From the NCBI RefSeq assembly GCF_900747795.2, contig NC_041409.2:71965960-72029959 (forward strand): 64,000 nt of DNA, in the 5' to 3' direction. The position numbers were made by a program, and so were the translations under genes. The number at the start of each line of letters is the position of its first letter. The stretch's first letter is position 1. Positions 35,901 through 44,106 of the stretch are shown one piece after another. Source of the stretch: Erpetoichthys calabaricus (Eukaryota; Chordata; Cladistia; Polypteriformes; Polypteridae). The notes under the pieces were generated by a model. That model was not told the origin of the DNA. It saw only the letters and a list, made by a program, of their open reading frames with translations, and searched no databases.

Positions 35901-38900
35901 CAAGGTGGAGGTGGGATTACATCAGGGATCGGCTCAGAGCCCTTTCTTATTTGCAATGATGATGGGCAGGTTGACCGATGAGATTAGACAGAAGTCCCCG
36001 TGGACTATGATGTTTGCTGATGACATTGTGATCTGTAGCGATAGTAGGGAGCAGGCTGAGGAGACCCTGGAGAGGTGGAGATATGCTCTAGAGAGGAGAG
36101 GAATGAAGGTCAGTAGGAACAAGACAGAATACATGTGTCCGTGGGAGGGAGGTCCGTGGAATTGTGAGGATGCAAGGAGTAGAGTTGGCGAAGGTGGAGG
36201 AGTTTAAATACTTGGGATCAACAATACAGAGTAATGGGGATTGTGGAAGAGAGGTGAAAAAGAGTGCAGGCAGGGTGGAATGGGTGGAGAAGAATGTCAG
36301 GAGTGATTTGTGACAGACGGGTATCAGCAAGAGTGAAAGGGAAGATCTACAAGACGGTAGTGAGACCAGCTATGTTATATGGGTTGGAGATGGTGGCACT
36401 GACCAGAAAGCAGGAGACAGAGCTGGAGGTGGCAAAGTTAAAGATGCTAAGATTTGCATTGGGTGTGACGAGGATGGATAGGATTAGAAATGAGTACATT
36501 AGAGGGTCAGCTCAGGTTGGACAGTTGTGAGACAAAGTCAGAGAGGCGAGATTGCGTTGGTTTCGACATGTGCAGAGGAGAGATGCTGAGTATATTGGGA
36601 AAAGGATGCTAAGGATAGAGCTGCCAGGCAACAGGAAAAGAGGAAGGCCTAAGCGAAGGTTTATGGATGTGGTGAGAGAGGACATGCAGGTGATGGGTGT
36701 AACAGAGCAAGATGCAGAGGACAGAAAGATATGGAAGAAGATGATCCGCTGTGGCAACCCCTAGCAGGAGCAGCTGAAAGAAGAAAAAGAAGAAATTGAG
36801 TTAGTGGTGTGTTAAGTCATATTTGTCGTCTTTTCCCATATTTCCTCCAACAGTACTATACAAAATTTATTGTGATGTTACTCTATACATGAGTTTAGTG
36901 TTTCTAGGTTGTAAACCTCTGTGGGGAAAAATGTATAGGGATCCCAAAAGCTCACTTTATAATTTTTTTTTTTTTCCTTAGCGCTTTGCTGCAGTCATCA
37001 TGAGAATCCGGGAGCCAAGAACAACAGCCTTGATCTTCAGCTCAGGCAAAATGGTTTGCACTGGAGCCAAGAGGTGAAGTATCATAGTTTAACTATCCAC
37101 CCTCCCAAAAAAAAAAGGCACAGGAGTGCTTGACTCTTTACTCGGAGTGTGTATTCGTAAGAGTTCACTGAACGGACTTAGGGTTTGGGTTGAAGTTGCT
37201 CTTTATTTATACAAGTACAGCTGATTATACACACAGCAAACCATACTAGTCACCACTTTTACAAGTGTAGTATGTTTAAGACATATTTCAAAGAGGGAGA
37301 CAGTGAAGGTCAAACTAAAACAAGGTACCTATGCCTTTGTTTTTTTTTTTGTTTTTTTTTCCCCAAACATTTTTTCCACCACAGTGAAGAACAGTCCCGG
37401 CTTGCGGCCCGCAAATATGCCCGTGTTGTGCAGAAACTGGGTTTCCCAGCTAAATTTTTAGACTTCAAAATCCAGAACATGGTTGGAAGCTGTGATGTCA
37501 GGTTTCCCATCCGGCTGGAAGGACTGGTCCTTACTCACCAACAGTTCAGCAGGTACCTATTGTCTGTTCATCCACCAGAGGGCATTACTTATGCAATATT
37601 TTCTTTTACTGCATTTAACAGTCTACCCTGCAGACATGCATATGCAAAATTTAGAGTAAGAGTTTTGCTTTTATTTGGCCAAAAAATCTTCCACTGACAT
37701 GAGCAAAATTTACTTGACAAAATTTCTTAAAATTAGCCAAGTAATGTTACACCAATTTCTTGATAAGTCATTAAATCTTGCAATAAAGGAAACAAGATTT
37801 AATGCCTTTATATAAAATATTGTCCCTTTTTTGAAGCATATGATTGTGGAACTGATTTTCTTCCAATATGTATTATTTTCAAAATAGATGCATCAGAGCA
37901 GTTTTGATTAATAAATAGCATGGATTTATGTGCCCCAGTCTCTCCGGTTGATGATTAATGACACATTCTGGCACAGTTTTCAGTTGAGATGTACTTTTGA
38001 TTTTATTTTAAAGTGGTATTTTTAGCCTTGTAGGGTATGCTAACAAAAAAACTAAATGCAATTTGTATGGCTCCACACAATATATTAAATGATTACAACA
38101 GTTTGCAAATGTTCGGATAAGTGTAACTGTAGTATATCCTGCTCACAATTTGAGCATCTTGGGAGGATGTGGGTGAGCAGTGTGACCAGTGTAATATAAA
38201 TTCCTTCAACACCCACCTACCCCAAGCAGTACCATTGTGTGCAGTGCTCTGTGCCTAACAGCAGGGCTGCAATGGACACCAGAAAGCATAATGTCTTACT
38301 GAGTGGAAGAGGTTTGTGAAGAGAAATCCTTTAGACAGTGATAACATATAAATGTTAAACAAAAGTCCAGGCAAAAGTTTAATAAAAACTGTTAATGTGA
38401 TTTTATGATCATTGATGGTTTATTATTCAGAGAAATCCTGATTTCTCTCTTGTCCTCTTTAAAAGGATAAATGCCAGCCTTGATGAGCCTGCGTACACTC
38501 AAGTCACTACTATATTTTCGACCTTTTTTCAATACATCCCTTTTCCCAAATCTAGTCCAGCCTTTCTGCTGTAGGGTACCTGGGAGTTATTAGCATTGAG
38601 TTTACAGCAAGAATCATTCCCTGATGGGATTGTAGGCTATCGTTAAAGCCATAGCAGTTTGAAGGCCTCAAGCATCCTTAGCCAGCATATCCTTTTGGAT
38701 GTGACTGGAAACCTTAGCACATGCTACCATGTCCTAATTGAGAAAATACAAATTTTAAACCCCTGACTGATGCAGCCATTTCATTATTGATCACAGGGTG
38801 TAATAGGCTGGGTTGGCAAACTAGGCCATGCACTTTCTGCAAAGGAGGGGTAAAGGTCACTATTAATTTGACTGATTTTTACCATGCAAACAAACACAGG

Positions 38901-40485
38901 TTGTGAGGAAGAGAAAAATCACAAATGGTTTTAAATGTTCTCCCAAATGCAGGAGCATCTCTGTATATTTGCTTGACTGCAGCTGTGCATCCAGTATAAT
39001 GAATCGTGTTGACCTCTTAAATGCTGATCAGGGTACTCACTGTAGTTTGTAAAGAAGTGGATTACAATAGTATTTGACTGGATTGCTCCTCACAGACACC
39101 TTTTTTGTTTTTTCCAGCTATGAACCAGAACTGTTTCCTGGGCTCATTTACCGCATGGTAAAGCCACGCATTGTGTTGCTTATTTTTGTTTCTGGTAAAG
39201 TGGTGCTGACAGGTAGGGAAAGTAAAAGTGCTGCTGTTTTTGCTCATGCTGGGGTGAATAAGGTAGCACAGTATGTTTGTGGATTATTTTTTTGGCACAG
39301 CCCCATGAAGTGTACTTGGCACAGATCACTGGGAGGTGGTCCTATGACACACTGGAGTCCTTTATTCACACAAGTATGGATTTTATATTGCAACTGGGAT
39401 CCCCCTAGAAACCAGCATGGTCAGGAATTTGGTGCTGCGGAAGGTAAAGCCTTGTGTGCTCTATTTTGTTAAGAGTGCTTGTTTTTTCTTTACATGCCTA
39501 ATAGCAAACAAATTGATTTTTTGCAAATTTCATTTAGTTAAGGTATCTGCTAATTTAGAGAGACATATGATGTTCTCAATAAGTGCAAGCTACTTCCACT
39601 GTTAAAATTATAAAGCAAACCATAACATGTTGTACCTGTGTTGCCTGCTTAAACGTAGCATTGTACTGCTGCAGAGGGACAAGTAAATGTCGAGGTTTAC
39701 ACAGGCCAATAATGACTACTCTGTCCACCCATTATCTACACATTGATCCAATTCAAGGGTACAGGCAGTCAGTCTGTGCCTATCCCAGCAGCACTGGCCT
39801 GAAGGTGCAAACCAACCCTTTGGGGGCACCAGTCCTTTTACTGAGCACAGTCTTGCACAAGCACTCCCGCACTCACTCATACAGGCACAATTTACTTAAC
39901 ATGTACAGCTTGAGTATGTGGGAGGAAAGCCAGAGTACCTAAAAAAGCAAAAAATGCAGCTATAAGAAAAACAGGAAAACTGCAGACTGAGCCCAGGCTG
40001 GAATGCAACCACGGACATTGGAGTTGTGGGGCACCAACTGCTGTTTCTTTGGAGAAAAATGGTAAGAAACTGCTTAACATGCAGGAGTCTGCAAATAAAT
40101 ACATCAACATTACCTAATAATGTAACTAATTAATATGAGGAGTTTGCAAAGTACAAATCTAATTCTTGTTTAAGATTGTTGTCTTCTAAAATTGTACATC
40201 AGCTAAAAGACTTCATACATCTGCCTTGTCACAATATCCAGTGCCAGGTACTGTTTTTCATTGTGGGCATAATTGATGGATTAAATGGTTAGTCACATCA
40301 AAAACAAGCAGATACTGCAGCTTTAAAGGACCAGGGCATACTCTGGTCTTGATTTAGTATGGTCATGTAACTTCATCTTGTATCTAGATAGATAGATACT
40401 TTATTAATCCCAAGGGGAAATTCACAAATTCACTAGAAGGAGGTAAAGAGGAAGCAGGTGACCCAAATGCTGCTCATCTCTCTCT

Positions 40486-40546
<61 letters not shown>

Positions 40547-40665
40547 TTTAAGAGAAGCAATCCCATCTCTCTGTTTGTATTCCTTTAGGGGCTAAAGAGC
40601 GCTCTGAAATATATGAAGCCTTTGAAAACATCTACCCAATTCTAAAAGGGTTCAAAAAAGTGTGA
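17285..40665 (+). CDS. tbpl2: TBPL2 (TRF3), TATA-box-binding protein-like 2
   Basis: Seven coding exons (17285-17335, 30803-31197, 32731-32818, 36982-37073, 37385-37552, 39118-39212, 40589-40665) join in frame to 321 codons plus stop. The variable N-terminal region (residues 1-140) ends in an [12 protein letters not shown] run. The conserved saddle core follows (about 141-321) with the two pseudo-repeats: [20 protein letters not shown] in the first, [20 protein letters not shown] in the second. It is TBPL2 rather than TBP because the C-terminus reads [20 protein letters not shown] and ends GFKKV, the core has NLACSLDLK and SCDVRFP, there is no polyglutamine tract, and ATG14 lies just downstream as in human. 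Family knowledge: TBPL2 binds TATA boxes with TFIIA and TFIIB and replaces TBP in oocytes and early embryos. Exon 1 is the least certain part. A polyadenylation signal lies 110 bp after the stop. Confidence 0.93.
17560..18467. other. Start of TBPL2 intron 1
   Basis: No gene or recognised element. CpG content fades from 17.6 to 17.8 kb. Confidence 0.5.
18468..18843 (+). repeat. Unclassified interspersed repeat, copy B
   Basis: Aligns with 445-831, from TTACTAATCAG and GGGTCTAACGCTGAAGTAGT to CTGAGTTTAAGAATCACTGC. It has no open frame and no target duplication that I could identify. Confidence 0.65.
19124..20111 (-). mobile_element. Helitron remnant (3' terminus and helicase end)
   Basis: Read on the minus strand it ends GGGGGCAAAGCTCCCTAG, a short GC-rich hairpin followed by CTAG and then T, the Helitron 3' signature. 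Upstream on the same strand (20111-19791) lies the helicase C-terminal fragment. The 5' part is missing; an L2 LINE starts about 100 bp beyond. Confidence 0.7.
19791..20111 (-). pseudogene. Helitron PIF1-like helicase, C-terminal fragment
   Basis: [17 protein letters not shown] is the RAILAPRN motif of Helitron replication-helicases. It is followed by [19 protein letters not shown]. 106 codons are open, but the frame lacks the Rep and the upstream helicase motifs. Confidence 0.75.
20205..21600 (+). mobile_element. 5'-truncated L2-type LINE
   Basis: Reverse-transcriptase pieces in order: [20 protein letters not shown], a GVPQGSVLGP-type motif near 20535, [10 protein letters not shown] (catalytic ADD) near 20643, [32 protein letters not shown] and [15 protein letters not shown]. 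Several frameshifts and stops separate them. The tail AAAGGCGCCTACAAATAAAT with TTATTATTA is typical of L2. Confidence 0.85.
22490..22830 (+). mobile_element. Possible non-LTR retrotransposon C-terminal fragment
   Basis: [14 protein letters not shown], then [20 protein letters not shown] and [15 protein letters not shown] resemble the LRRGDMIE...WNxLPxxVVxAxTxxxFK tail of CR1/L2-group ORF2 proteins. The match is patchy. Confidence 0.45.
23676..23735 (-). mobile_element. Very short SINE tail insertion with perfect target duplication
   Basis: CCATCCATCCATTTTCTAAC to GTCTGCTGGAG is the reverse complement of the last 60 bp of the SINE at 44858-45220. CCTGAATAT flanks it at 23667-23675 and 23736-23744. 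Confidence 0.8.
24498..24772 (-). mobile_element. Old antisense tRNA-derived SINE
   Basis: CCTACATGTCTTTGGGGATG, GTGGGAGGAAATGCACACAG, GGGTTCAAAGGCCGCTGAAT and GGTGCTACCCACTATGCCAT are diverged reverse-strand blocks of the SINE at 44858-45220. Confidence 0.7.
25171..26142 (+). pseudogene. L1-like LINE ORF2, C-terminal fragment, open frame
   Basis: About 320 codons are open to TAA 26140. [74 protein letters not shown] (the C-terminal cysteine motif) and [17 protein letters not shown] mark the post-RT region of an L1/Tx1-group ORF2. The reverse transcriptase and endonuclease are absent through 5' truncation. Confidence 0.85.
26306..27509 (-). mobile_element. Short piggyBac-family element with TTAA duplication
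   Basis: It is flanked by TTAA (26302-26305 and 27510-27513). The ends CCCTTTAACCGCC and, on the other strand, CCCCTTCACCGCC are inverted repeats. Two near-identical 20-bp palindromic units (GTGCCGGATA..TCCGGCAG) lie inside the right end. The 1.2-kb body carries only the N-terminal half of a transposase gene. It was inserted into the 3' UTR of the L1-like LINE. Confidence 0.9.
26426..27289 (-). CDS. piggyBac transposase N-terminal half, open frame
   Basis: ATG at 27289 opens [19 protein letters not shown]; 287 codons to TAG at 26426. An acidic N-terminus ([15 protein letters not shown]) precedes the DDE_Tnp_1_7 start: [35 protein letters not shown], and [20 protein letters not shown] with the first catalytic aspartate. 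The protein ends at VYTGNLHNI, so the later aspartates and the C-terminal cysteine-rich domain are missing. AATAAA follows the stop by 16 bp. It cannot be a working transposase; whether it is expressed is unknown. Confidence 0.88.
   Translation of the reverse strand: MAKRKLTSSEALQEILDSSDHDCSSSEEDFSDSDEQQRALHDIVNEDASDDGAEWVYPQHLSWAAARGELPFLHSFEGTCGFIFDVNNYTAEQFYELFVSPDLIRHFVHQTNLYAAQFIEKNPNLPPHSRVRAWFDTDENEMKKFIGILMLMGIIRKPDIEMYWSTDPMYATPIFAAVMTHNRFSLLLKFFHLNDNRNEPDKKDPNRDRLFKLRPLIDHLFEAFQLPYMPGPSVAVDESLLSWKGRLQFRQYLPLKRARFGIKMFCLAENSGYIYRFRVYTGNLHNI
28001..28557 (+). CDS. Harbinger Myb/SANT-like protein, three exons
   Basis: Exons 28001-28161, 28249-28316 and about 28391-28557 join in phase with GT-AG borders (CAAACGC/GTAAGT, AATTCCAG, ACTG/GTAAAT). 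The product reads [59 protein letters not shown], then [20 protein letters not shown]. This is the trihelix-like DNA-binding partner that Harbinger transposases need for nuclear import and end binding. The frame looks open. The true end past 28557 is unclear. Confidence 0.75.
28790..29228 (-). pseudogene. HARBI1-type transposase fragment
   Basis: Minus-strand pieces [54 protein letters not shown] and [20 protein letters not shown] are the N-terminal helical and early DDE region of the transposase. They sit in different frames and the catalytic C-terminal part is missing. Confidence 0.8.
29889..29939. repeat. Microsatellite (AT)n
   Basis: About 25 AT units in TBPL2 intron 1. Confidence 0.95.
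30015..30434. mobile_element. Foldback (hairpin) element containing a SINE
   Basis: ACTTTTTAAAAACCATGCTT and its continuation CTATTAAGTTAAT (30017-30048) are complemented by ATTAACTTAATAGAAGCGTG and GTTTTTAAAAAAGT (30400-30434). A second, imperfect pair lies within: TCTCTCATACATCA at 30076 and TGATGTATGAGAGA at 30180. No coding capacity. A tRNA-derived SINE occupies 30222-30396. Confidence 0.75.
30222..30396 (-). mobile_element. tRNA-derived SINE inside the foldback element
   Basis: Read on the minus strand it starts GGCGGAGTGGTGGTTCTGAG and holds the B-box-like GGTTCGAATCCCCGTCACTG. Body blocks are CCCTTGAGCAAGGCCCTTAA and GGCGCTGTACAATGGCTGAC. It is a widespread fish SINE type, different from the family at 44858. 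Confidence 0.75.
30803..31197 (+). CDS. tbpl2: TBPL2 exon 2 (variable N-terminal region)
   Basis: The acceptor is TTCTTAATTTCAG and the donor CTTCA/GTAAGT. The exon encodes [18 protein letters not shown], an acidic low-complexity stretch, four MTP units near 31128-31163, and [11 protein letters not shown] at the entry to the core domain. The reading frame is open throughout. Confidence 0.92.
31690..32420 (-). pseudogene. Remnant of a conserved mobile-element protein, family unassigned
   Basis: In TBPL2 intron 2 the minus strand encodes [20 protein letters not shown] and [12 protein letters not shown] in the 114-codon open piece at 32137-32481. Further on, [20 protein letters not shown] and [11 protein letters not shown] follow in another frame. 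I recognise the [14 protein letters not shown] and CNMSLKxHFLxSHLxFFPxN motifs from multi-copy uncharacterised proteins in fish and invertebrate genomes, but cannot assign a transposon superfamily. Several frameshifts and stops. Confidence 0.6.
32731..32818 (+). CDS. tbpl2: TBPL2 exon 3
   Basis: The acceptor is TTTCCCATCAG and the donor CCAAAG/GTGGGT. The exon encodes [20 protein letters not shown] and then ARNAEYNPK, the first strand and helix of the saddle. Confidence 0.96.
33365..33690 (+). mobile_element. Old tRNA-derived SINE
   Basis: GGTTCAAATCCTGCACTGAC (B-box-like), TTTGCACATTCTCCCCATGT and ACCCTGTGATGGACTTGCA follow the order of the SINE at 44858. Diverged; in TBPL2 intron 3. Confidence 0.65.
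34225..34390 (-). mobile_element. Old antisense SINE fragment
   Basis: GATGTGGGAAGAAACTGGAA, GCAGTTTGAACCCCAGACTC and GCAGCAGCACCCAAG are reverse-strand SINE blocks. Confidence 0.55.
34930..36793 (+). mobile_element. 5'-truncated RTE-type LINE, 1.9 kb
   Basis: Reverse-transcriptase motifs in order: [98 protein letters not shown], and [20 protein letters not shown] with the catalytic ADD. The C-terminal [14 protein letters not shown] and [16 protein letters not shown] match the fragment at 21-444. A handful of frameshifts and stops interrupt it. The tail is GAAGAAAAAGAAG. It lies in TBPL2 intron 3, 189 bp before exon 4. Confidence 0.88.
36982..37073 (+). CDS. tbpl2: TBPL2 exon 4
   Basis: The acceptor is TTTTTTCCTTAG and the donor AAGAG/GTGAAG. 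The exon encodes [20 protein letters not shown] and [10 protein letters not shown], near-invariant TBP-core sequence. It lies 189 bp after the end of an RTE LINE. Confidence 0.96.
37385..37552 (+). CDS. tbpl2: TBPL2 exon 5
   Basis: The acceptor is TTCCACCACAG and the donor AGCAG/GTACCT. The exon encodes [40 protein letters not shown] and [15 protein letters not shown]. It joins the two halves of the saddle. Confidence 0.97.
37553..39117. other. TBPL2 intron 5
   Basis: 1.6 kb without a recognisable gene or element. Confidence 0.5.
39118..39212 (+). CDS. tbpl2: TBPL2 exon 6
   Basis: The acceptor is TTTTTTCCAG and the donor GACAG/GTAGGG. The exon encodes [20 protein letters not shown] and [16 protein letters not shown] (not RMIKP) agrees with TBPL2. 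Confidence 0.97.
39720..40045 (-). mobile_element. Old antisense SINE
   Basis: Reverse-strand SINE order: CCACCCATTATCTACA, GGTACAGGCAGTCAGTCTGT, TATGTGGGAGGAAAGCCAGA and CTGGAATGCAACCACGGACA. Heavily diverged; in TBPL2 intron 6. Confidence 0.55.
40384..40440 (-). repeat. Antisense LINE 3' tail
   Basis: ATCTAGATAGATAGATACTT with TTATTAATCCCAAGGGGAAA is the reverse of the common fish LINE tail (TTTCCCCTTGGGATTAATAA, then AGTATCTATCTAT). Confidence 0.65.
40476..40543. repeat. Microsatellite (TC)n(TG)n
   Basis: Dinucleotide tract ending 46 bp before TBPL2's last exon. Confidence 0.95.
40589..40665 (+). CDS. tbpl2: TBPL2 last exon
   Basis: The acceptor is TATTCCTTTAG. The exon encodes [20 protein letters not shown] and GFKKV, then TGA at 40663. 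ERSEI in place of TBP's VRAEI is the clearest TBPL2 marker in the gene. Confidence 0.96.
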
Positions 40666-40775
40666 CCTACTGAAGAACCAAATTGATGAATCATCTGTGC
40701 AAAGTAATATATTTAAAGATCTAATACCATAATCTACATTTAGAGAGAGTATAGCAGTGTTTCTTTTTTTTTCCA

Positions 40776-40781
40776 AATAAA
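40776..40781 (+). terminator. Likely TBPL2 polyadenylation signal
   Basis: AATAAA lies 110 bp after the TBPL2 stop, followed by T-rich sequence typical of a downstream element. It would give a very short 3' UTR. Confidence 0.55.
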
Positions 40782-41179
40782 GAAATATGTTAAATTTTTT
40801 TTGTACTTCTGAGCTACAGCTATGTTTTTCATAATCAGAAAAAATAATGCATGTTTAGAAATGCTTTATACGCTTTATAATAGTTTTCTAGTGTGCTAAT
40901 TCTTTGTTGTTAATCAAAATGAAGATATGCTTTGTTAGGATTAAGAAATTCCGCCACACTGACATAGTAGAAAAGATGTCTTTGCATGGCTGGACGGCTG
41001 CCACTTTTCACTCGCACTTGATCCATAAACTGCTTGGGAGCCAGAAGTGGAAATCAACTGCCTTCACATTAAGGACAGCACCTGTGTCAGATTAGTGGTT
41101 TTTACACTTTTTGATGAACAGTTACACCAAAATTAATTAAATTCTCATCATATTCTGAATAGGTTTCACTGAAAAGTTA

Positions 41180-43200
41180 GTTAGTCCATATAAATGCTTG
41201 AAGGTGGCCTGTCCAATCTGGTCAATGACAAAACAATTTTTTCAATACTACTCATCTCAATGGCACTAGTCATTCTGCACCATCAAGATGATGTCATCAA
41301 ATCTGTAGATTAGGGGGGTGTGGAGATAGGCTGGCAGAAGGATGTTTTATACTCCAGAAGCTTCAAAATAACTCTAATACAGCCGCCTATCTTCTCCTCA
41401 CACAGGATCCAACACATGACTATGAGCAAGAGTATGGTCTATCTTCTCATCAGCAGAAACAATTTTTCTTCCAGTGCTGTTTCGTTGTTGAAAACCTACA
41501 GACATCTCTCTTTTACCTTCTCGCCAAATCCACAAACTGGACAATCCTGGATGTCCTGCTTAATCTGCATGCAGCTGTCCCACAACTCCTGTTTCAGTTT
41601 TTCTCAAAAGTCTTAAGACCAGTGGTTGAAGGTCTTTTTTCAAACTTAACATATTAACTATGCTCTCCAGTTGTTTGACAGCTTTTAGGTTTCAAGGTCC
41701 TGACTGCTTTATCTTTAGCATGGACTGGACTGTTTGTACATAGTCATTTCTTGCGATGAAGGACTCATTGCCCTCAAGCCAGACGTTCAACAGACGTCCA
41801 GGCCAGGAAGCTCCTATGAACACCCTCATCAGACTGGCAGAAATGGTTCTTAGCCTCAAAACAGCCTTTTTCATCAGGTCAGTAGAGTAGCAGTAGTCGC
41901 TAGAGTGACACAGACATACCAATATTCCACCAACTGGGGGGGGTGTCTTCCTACTTAAGCTTTGTAACAGACCTGTATGAAAGATGTATTAACACTTCTG
42001 GTGGTGCCACCTCTTGCTACATGAATTCATTAATGATTATACTAGTTTCTGTCCATCTGGCTGGCAGGTTTACAGTCAATGTTTTTGTACTATTTTTCAG
42101 ATATCAGTCTAACCGCTTTCCAGGACTTAAAACAAAATCTTCTAATACAGTTACCTTCTTGACAGCTACTTACATCCCTGGCATGCTAAAAACTCTCTTC
42201 CTCGTTCACAGTTCCTTAGACTCTGCTGCCTCTGCAGTGATGAGGTCACCTTCTGTAATGAAATTCTTGGAATGAGGAGTTTCTTCATTGACAGACAGTG
42301 CCTTTCTCATATTGTGGAAAATCCTCTCAACCAAGCCAGGAGCAGGCCTTGTTATATCCACTCTATGTGGAACCCCATTAACAAAACACACATACTGCTT
42401 GTTGTCTCATTGCACTCTAACTCTCTGTCTCTATCTCTCACAGGTCATCAAGCAAATGTTCTTCATTTTGTAGACTGATCCTTCCACAGATGCCTTTTTT
42501 CCCCCCTAATCTCCCTCTTGAATCTCCTTCCATTGACCATCTCTTAACTGAGGAGGGCCACATTTCCTCACTAGGCATTTTGAATTGTAACAGGAGCCAC
42601 TGTGTCACTTGTCACCAGCAGTATCATCACATCTGGTCCCTCTGGTAAATTCTGTATCAAGTAATGGGCCTCTTGTCAGTCTAAAAATCTTAATTAGCAT
42701 ATTTCTTGTAGGAATCATCCAGACCTCTACCTAGGTAGACAACTCGCAGATCATTTGAGGGAATACATTTGAACTGTTAAAGATCAAAGACCTTGTAATG
42801 GCTGCTGTGGCAAACTTCACATCCCTTGATTGTTGCCACACTGATCTATTTCGGTTTTTCACGGGGTATCCGACACATTAAAAAAAAAAACAAGGTTATT
42901 CTCGGCCTGGGATAACACATTTCTTCAGGTCTTGATGACCCAATGACTTGAATTTAATCTCTACCTTCATCTTTTCTAATAACAGCTTTTTCACACATTC
43001 CTTTCATCTGTCCTGGCTTTGTTCCCCCTCCAAGTACTTGTTACCTGCATTTTTCTTTTCAGCTGCACACCTGATGATGGCTATACAGCCGAAATGTTGT
43101 CTTTAACCTTCTTTCCGTTTCAGTGTGGAAATAACTTTTTAATCTTTCATTTCTAATATTTTACTCCCCGATGATCACGGTCTAGTTTAGCCAGCATACC
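41180..43200 (-). other. Intergenic degenerate sequence with minus-strand coding-like tracts
   Basis: Between TBPL2 and ATG14 the minus strand has unrelated-looking open pieces, such as VCLCHSSDYCYSTDLMKKAV at 41922-41692 and VNGVPHRVDITRPAPGLVER at 42391-42206. They look like one decayed coding sequence. I cannot name the family. Near 43070, CACCTGATGATGGCTATACA and GCCGAAATGTTGTC resemble a motif found at ends of some fish retroelements (Penelope-like, unsure). Confidence 0.35.
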
Positions 43201-43639
43201 TCACGATTTTACAGGCAAAATGATCTTATATAGTGACTTTCCCTAGAGAATACCTTTCCAGGACTCCTCATGGATGCTCTACAATTAAACCACACTGTCC
43301 GGGAAACGCTTAGGCGATGACATGTAGTGCAAAACCTCCCGTTCACTCTTGAACCAGTGAAAGCGAATAGTCAGTAATATAAATACTGGCGGAGATGTAT
43401 TCTTCGCAAACCACTCCAGCTCCGAGATCTGTTCTCGAACCTTAAGTTAAATCAACACGCGCTAGAACGTACGAGTAGGTGGCAGCCCAAATGGTCGACG
43501 TCTCCACCACAGATCTACTTATTTTAGATATCGGTCTTTCTATTAGTTTTCTAGGACTTAAAATCTCAGCTTATTTCAAACAAACTGACCTACACCGCTC
43601 ATTTCACCCATATACTAAACACACTACCACTTTCAGGGC

Positions 43640-43873
43640 TGTTAAGTACTGCGCAGCTGCGCAGTTCATCACGTGACCCGAAGCGAGCTGTCCAATCACG
43701 TGACCCTGCGACTAACCACACACGTGATGCGGAACGTTGTTTTGGTTCGTTCGGCGTTTGGCTTTGGCTGCCCCACAATTTAAGGACACTGCGTCTCCTG
43801 TTATTGGGGGTTGCTGTAGAGAGCAAGTTTGGGAGAGTCTTTCGCGACATCCTCCGTAGGGAGACGAGTCCAA
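43640..43873 (+). promoter_or_regulatory. ATG14 promoter with NRF1-type palindrome, CCAAT and three CACGTG boxes
   Basis: TGCGCAGCTGCGCA at 43650-43663 is a perfect palindrome that matches the NRF1 site type. CACGTGAC occurs at 43670-43677 and 43697-43704, CACGTGAT at 43721-43728, and CCAAT at 43692-43696. All lie 145-225 bp before the ATG14 start codon in CpG-rich DNA without a TATA box. CACGTGAC is the core of the CLEAR-type site bound by TFEB/MITF/USF proteins. Binding here is inference. Confidence 0.65.
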
Positions 43874-44106
43874 ATGAGTTATCCTGGCTCTGTAGAACGC
43901 CAGGGACTCCGGGCCCCGAATTGCCCCACTACCTGCGCTGGGGCCTCGCCAGGGACCCTGATGGTGGAGTCGGTGGACGATGCCGAAGGACTGTACGTAG
44001 CTGTAGAGCGCTGCCCTTTGTGTAACACCGCCCGCCGCAGGCTCACGTGTGCCCGTTGTATTCAGGCAGGCGACTTCGTCTACTTTGACGGGAGGGACCC
44101 AGAGAG
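43874..44106 (+). CDS. atg14: ATG14 exon 1
   Basis: ATG at 43874 opens [15 protein letters not shown]. The exon carries [27 protein letters not shown] and [11 protein letters not shown], then the donor AGAG/GTGAGC. The frame is open for 45 bp upstream without another ATG. Confidence 0.96.

Noticed and set aside
30803-40665. Gene could be TBP rather than TBPL2
   Set aside because: The core is very similar, but [20 protein letters not shown] and GFKKV at the end, [16 protein letters not shown], lack of polyglutamine and the ATG14 neighbour favour TBPL2.
43829-43873. Upstream in-frame extension of ATG14
   Set aside because: The frame is open but contains no ATG, and no similarity to ATG14 is seen before MSYPGS.
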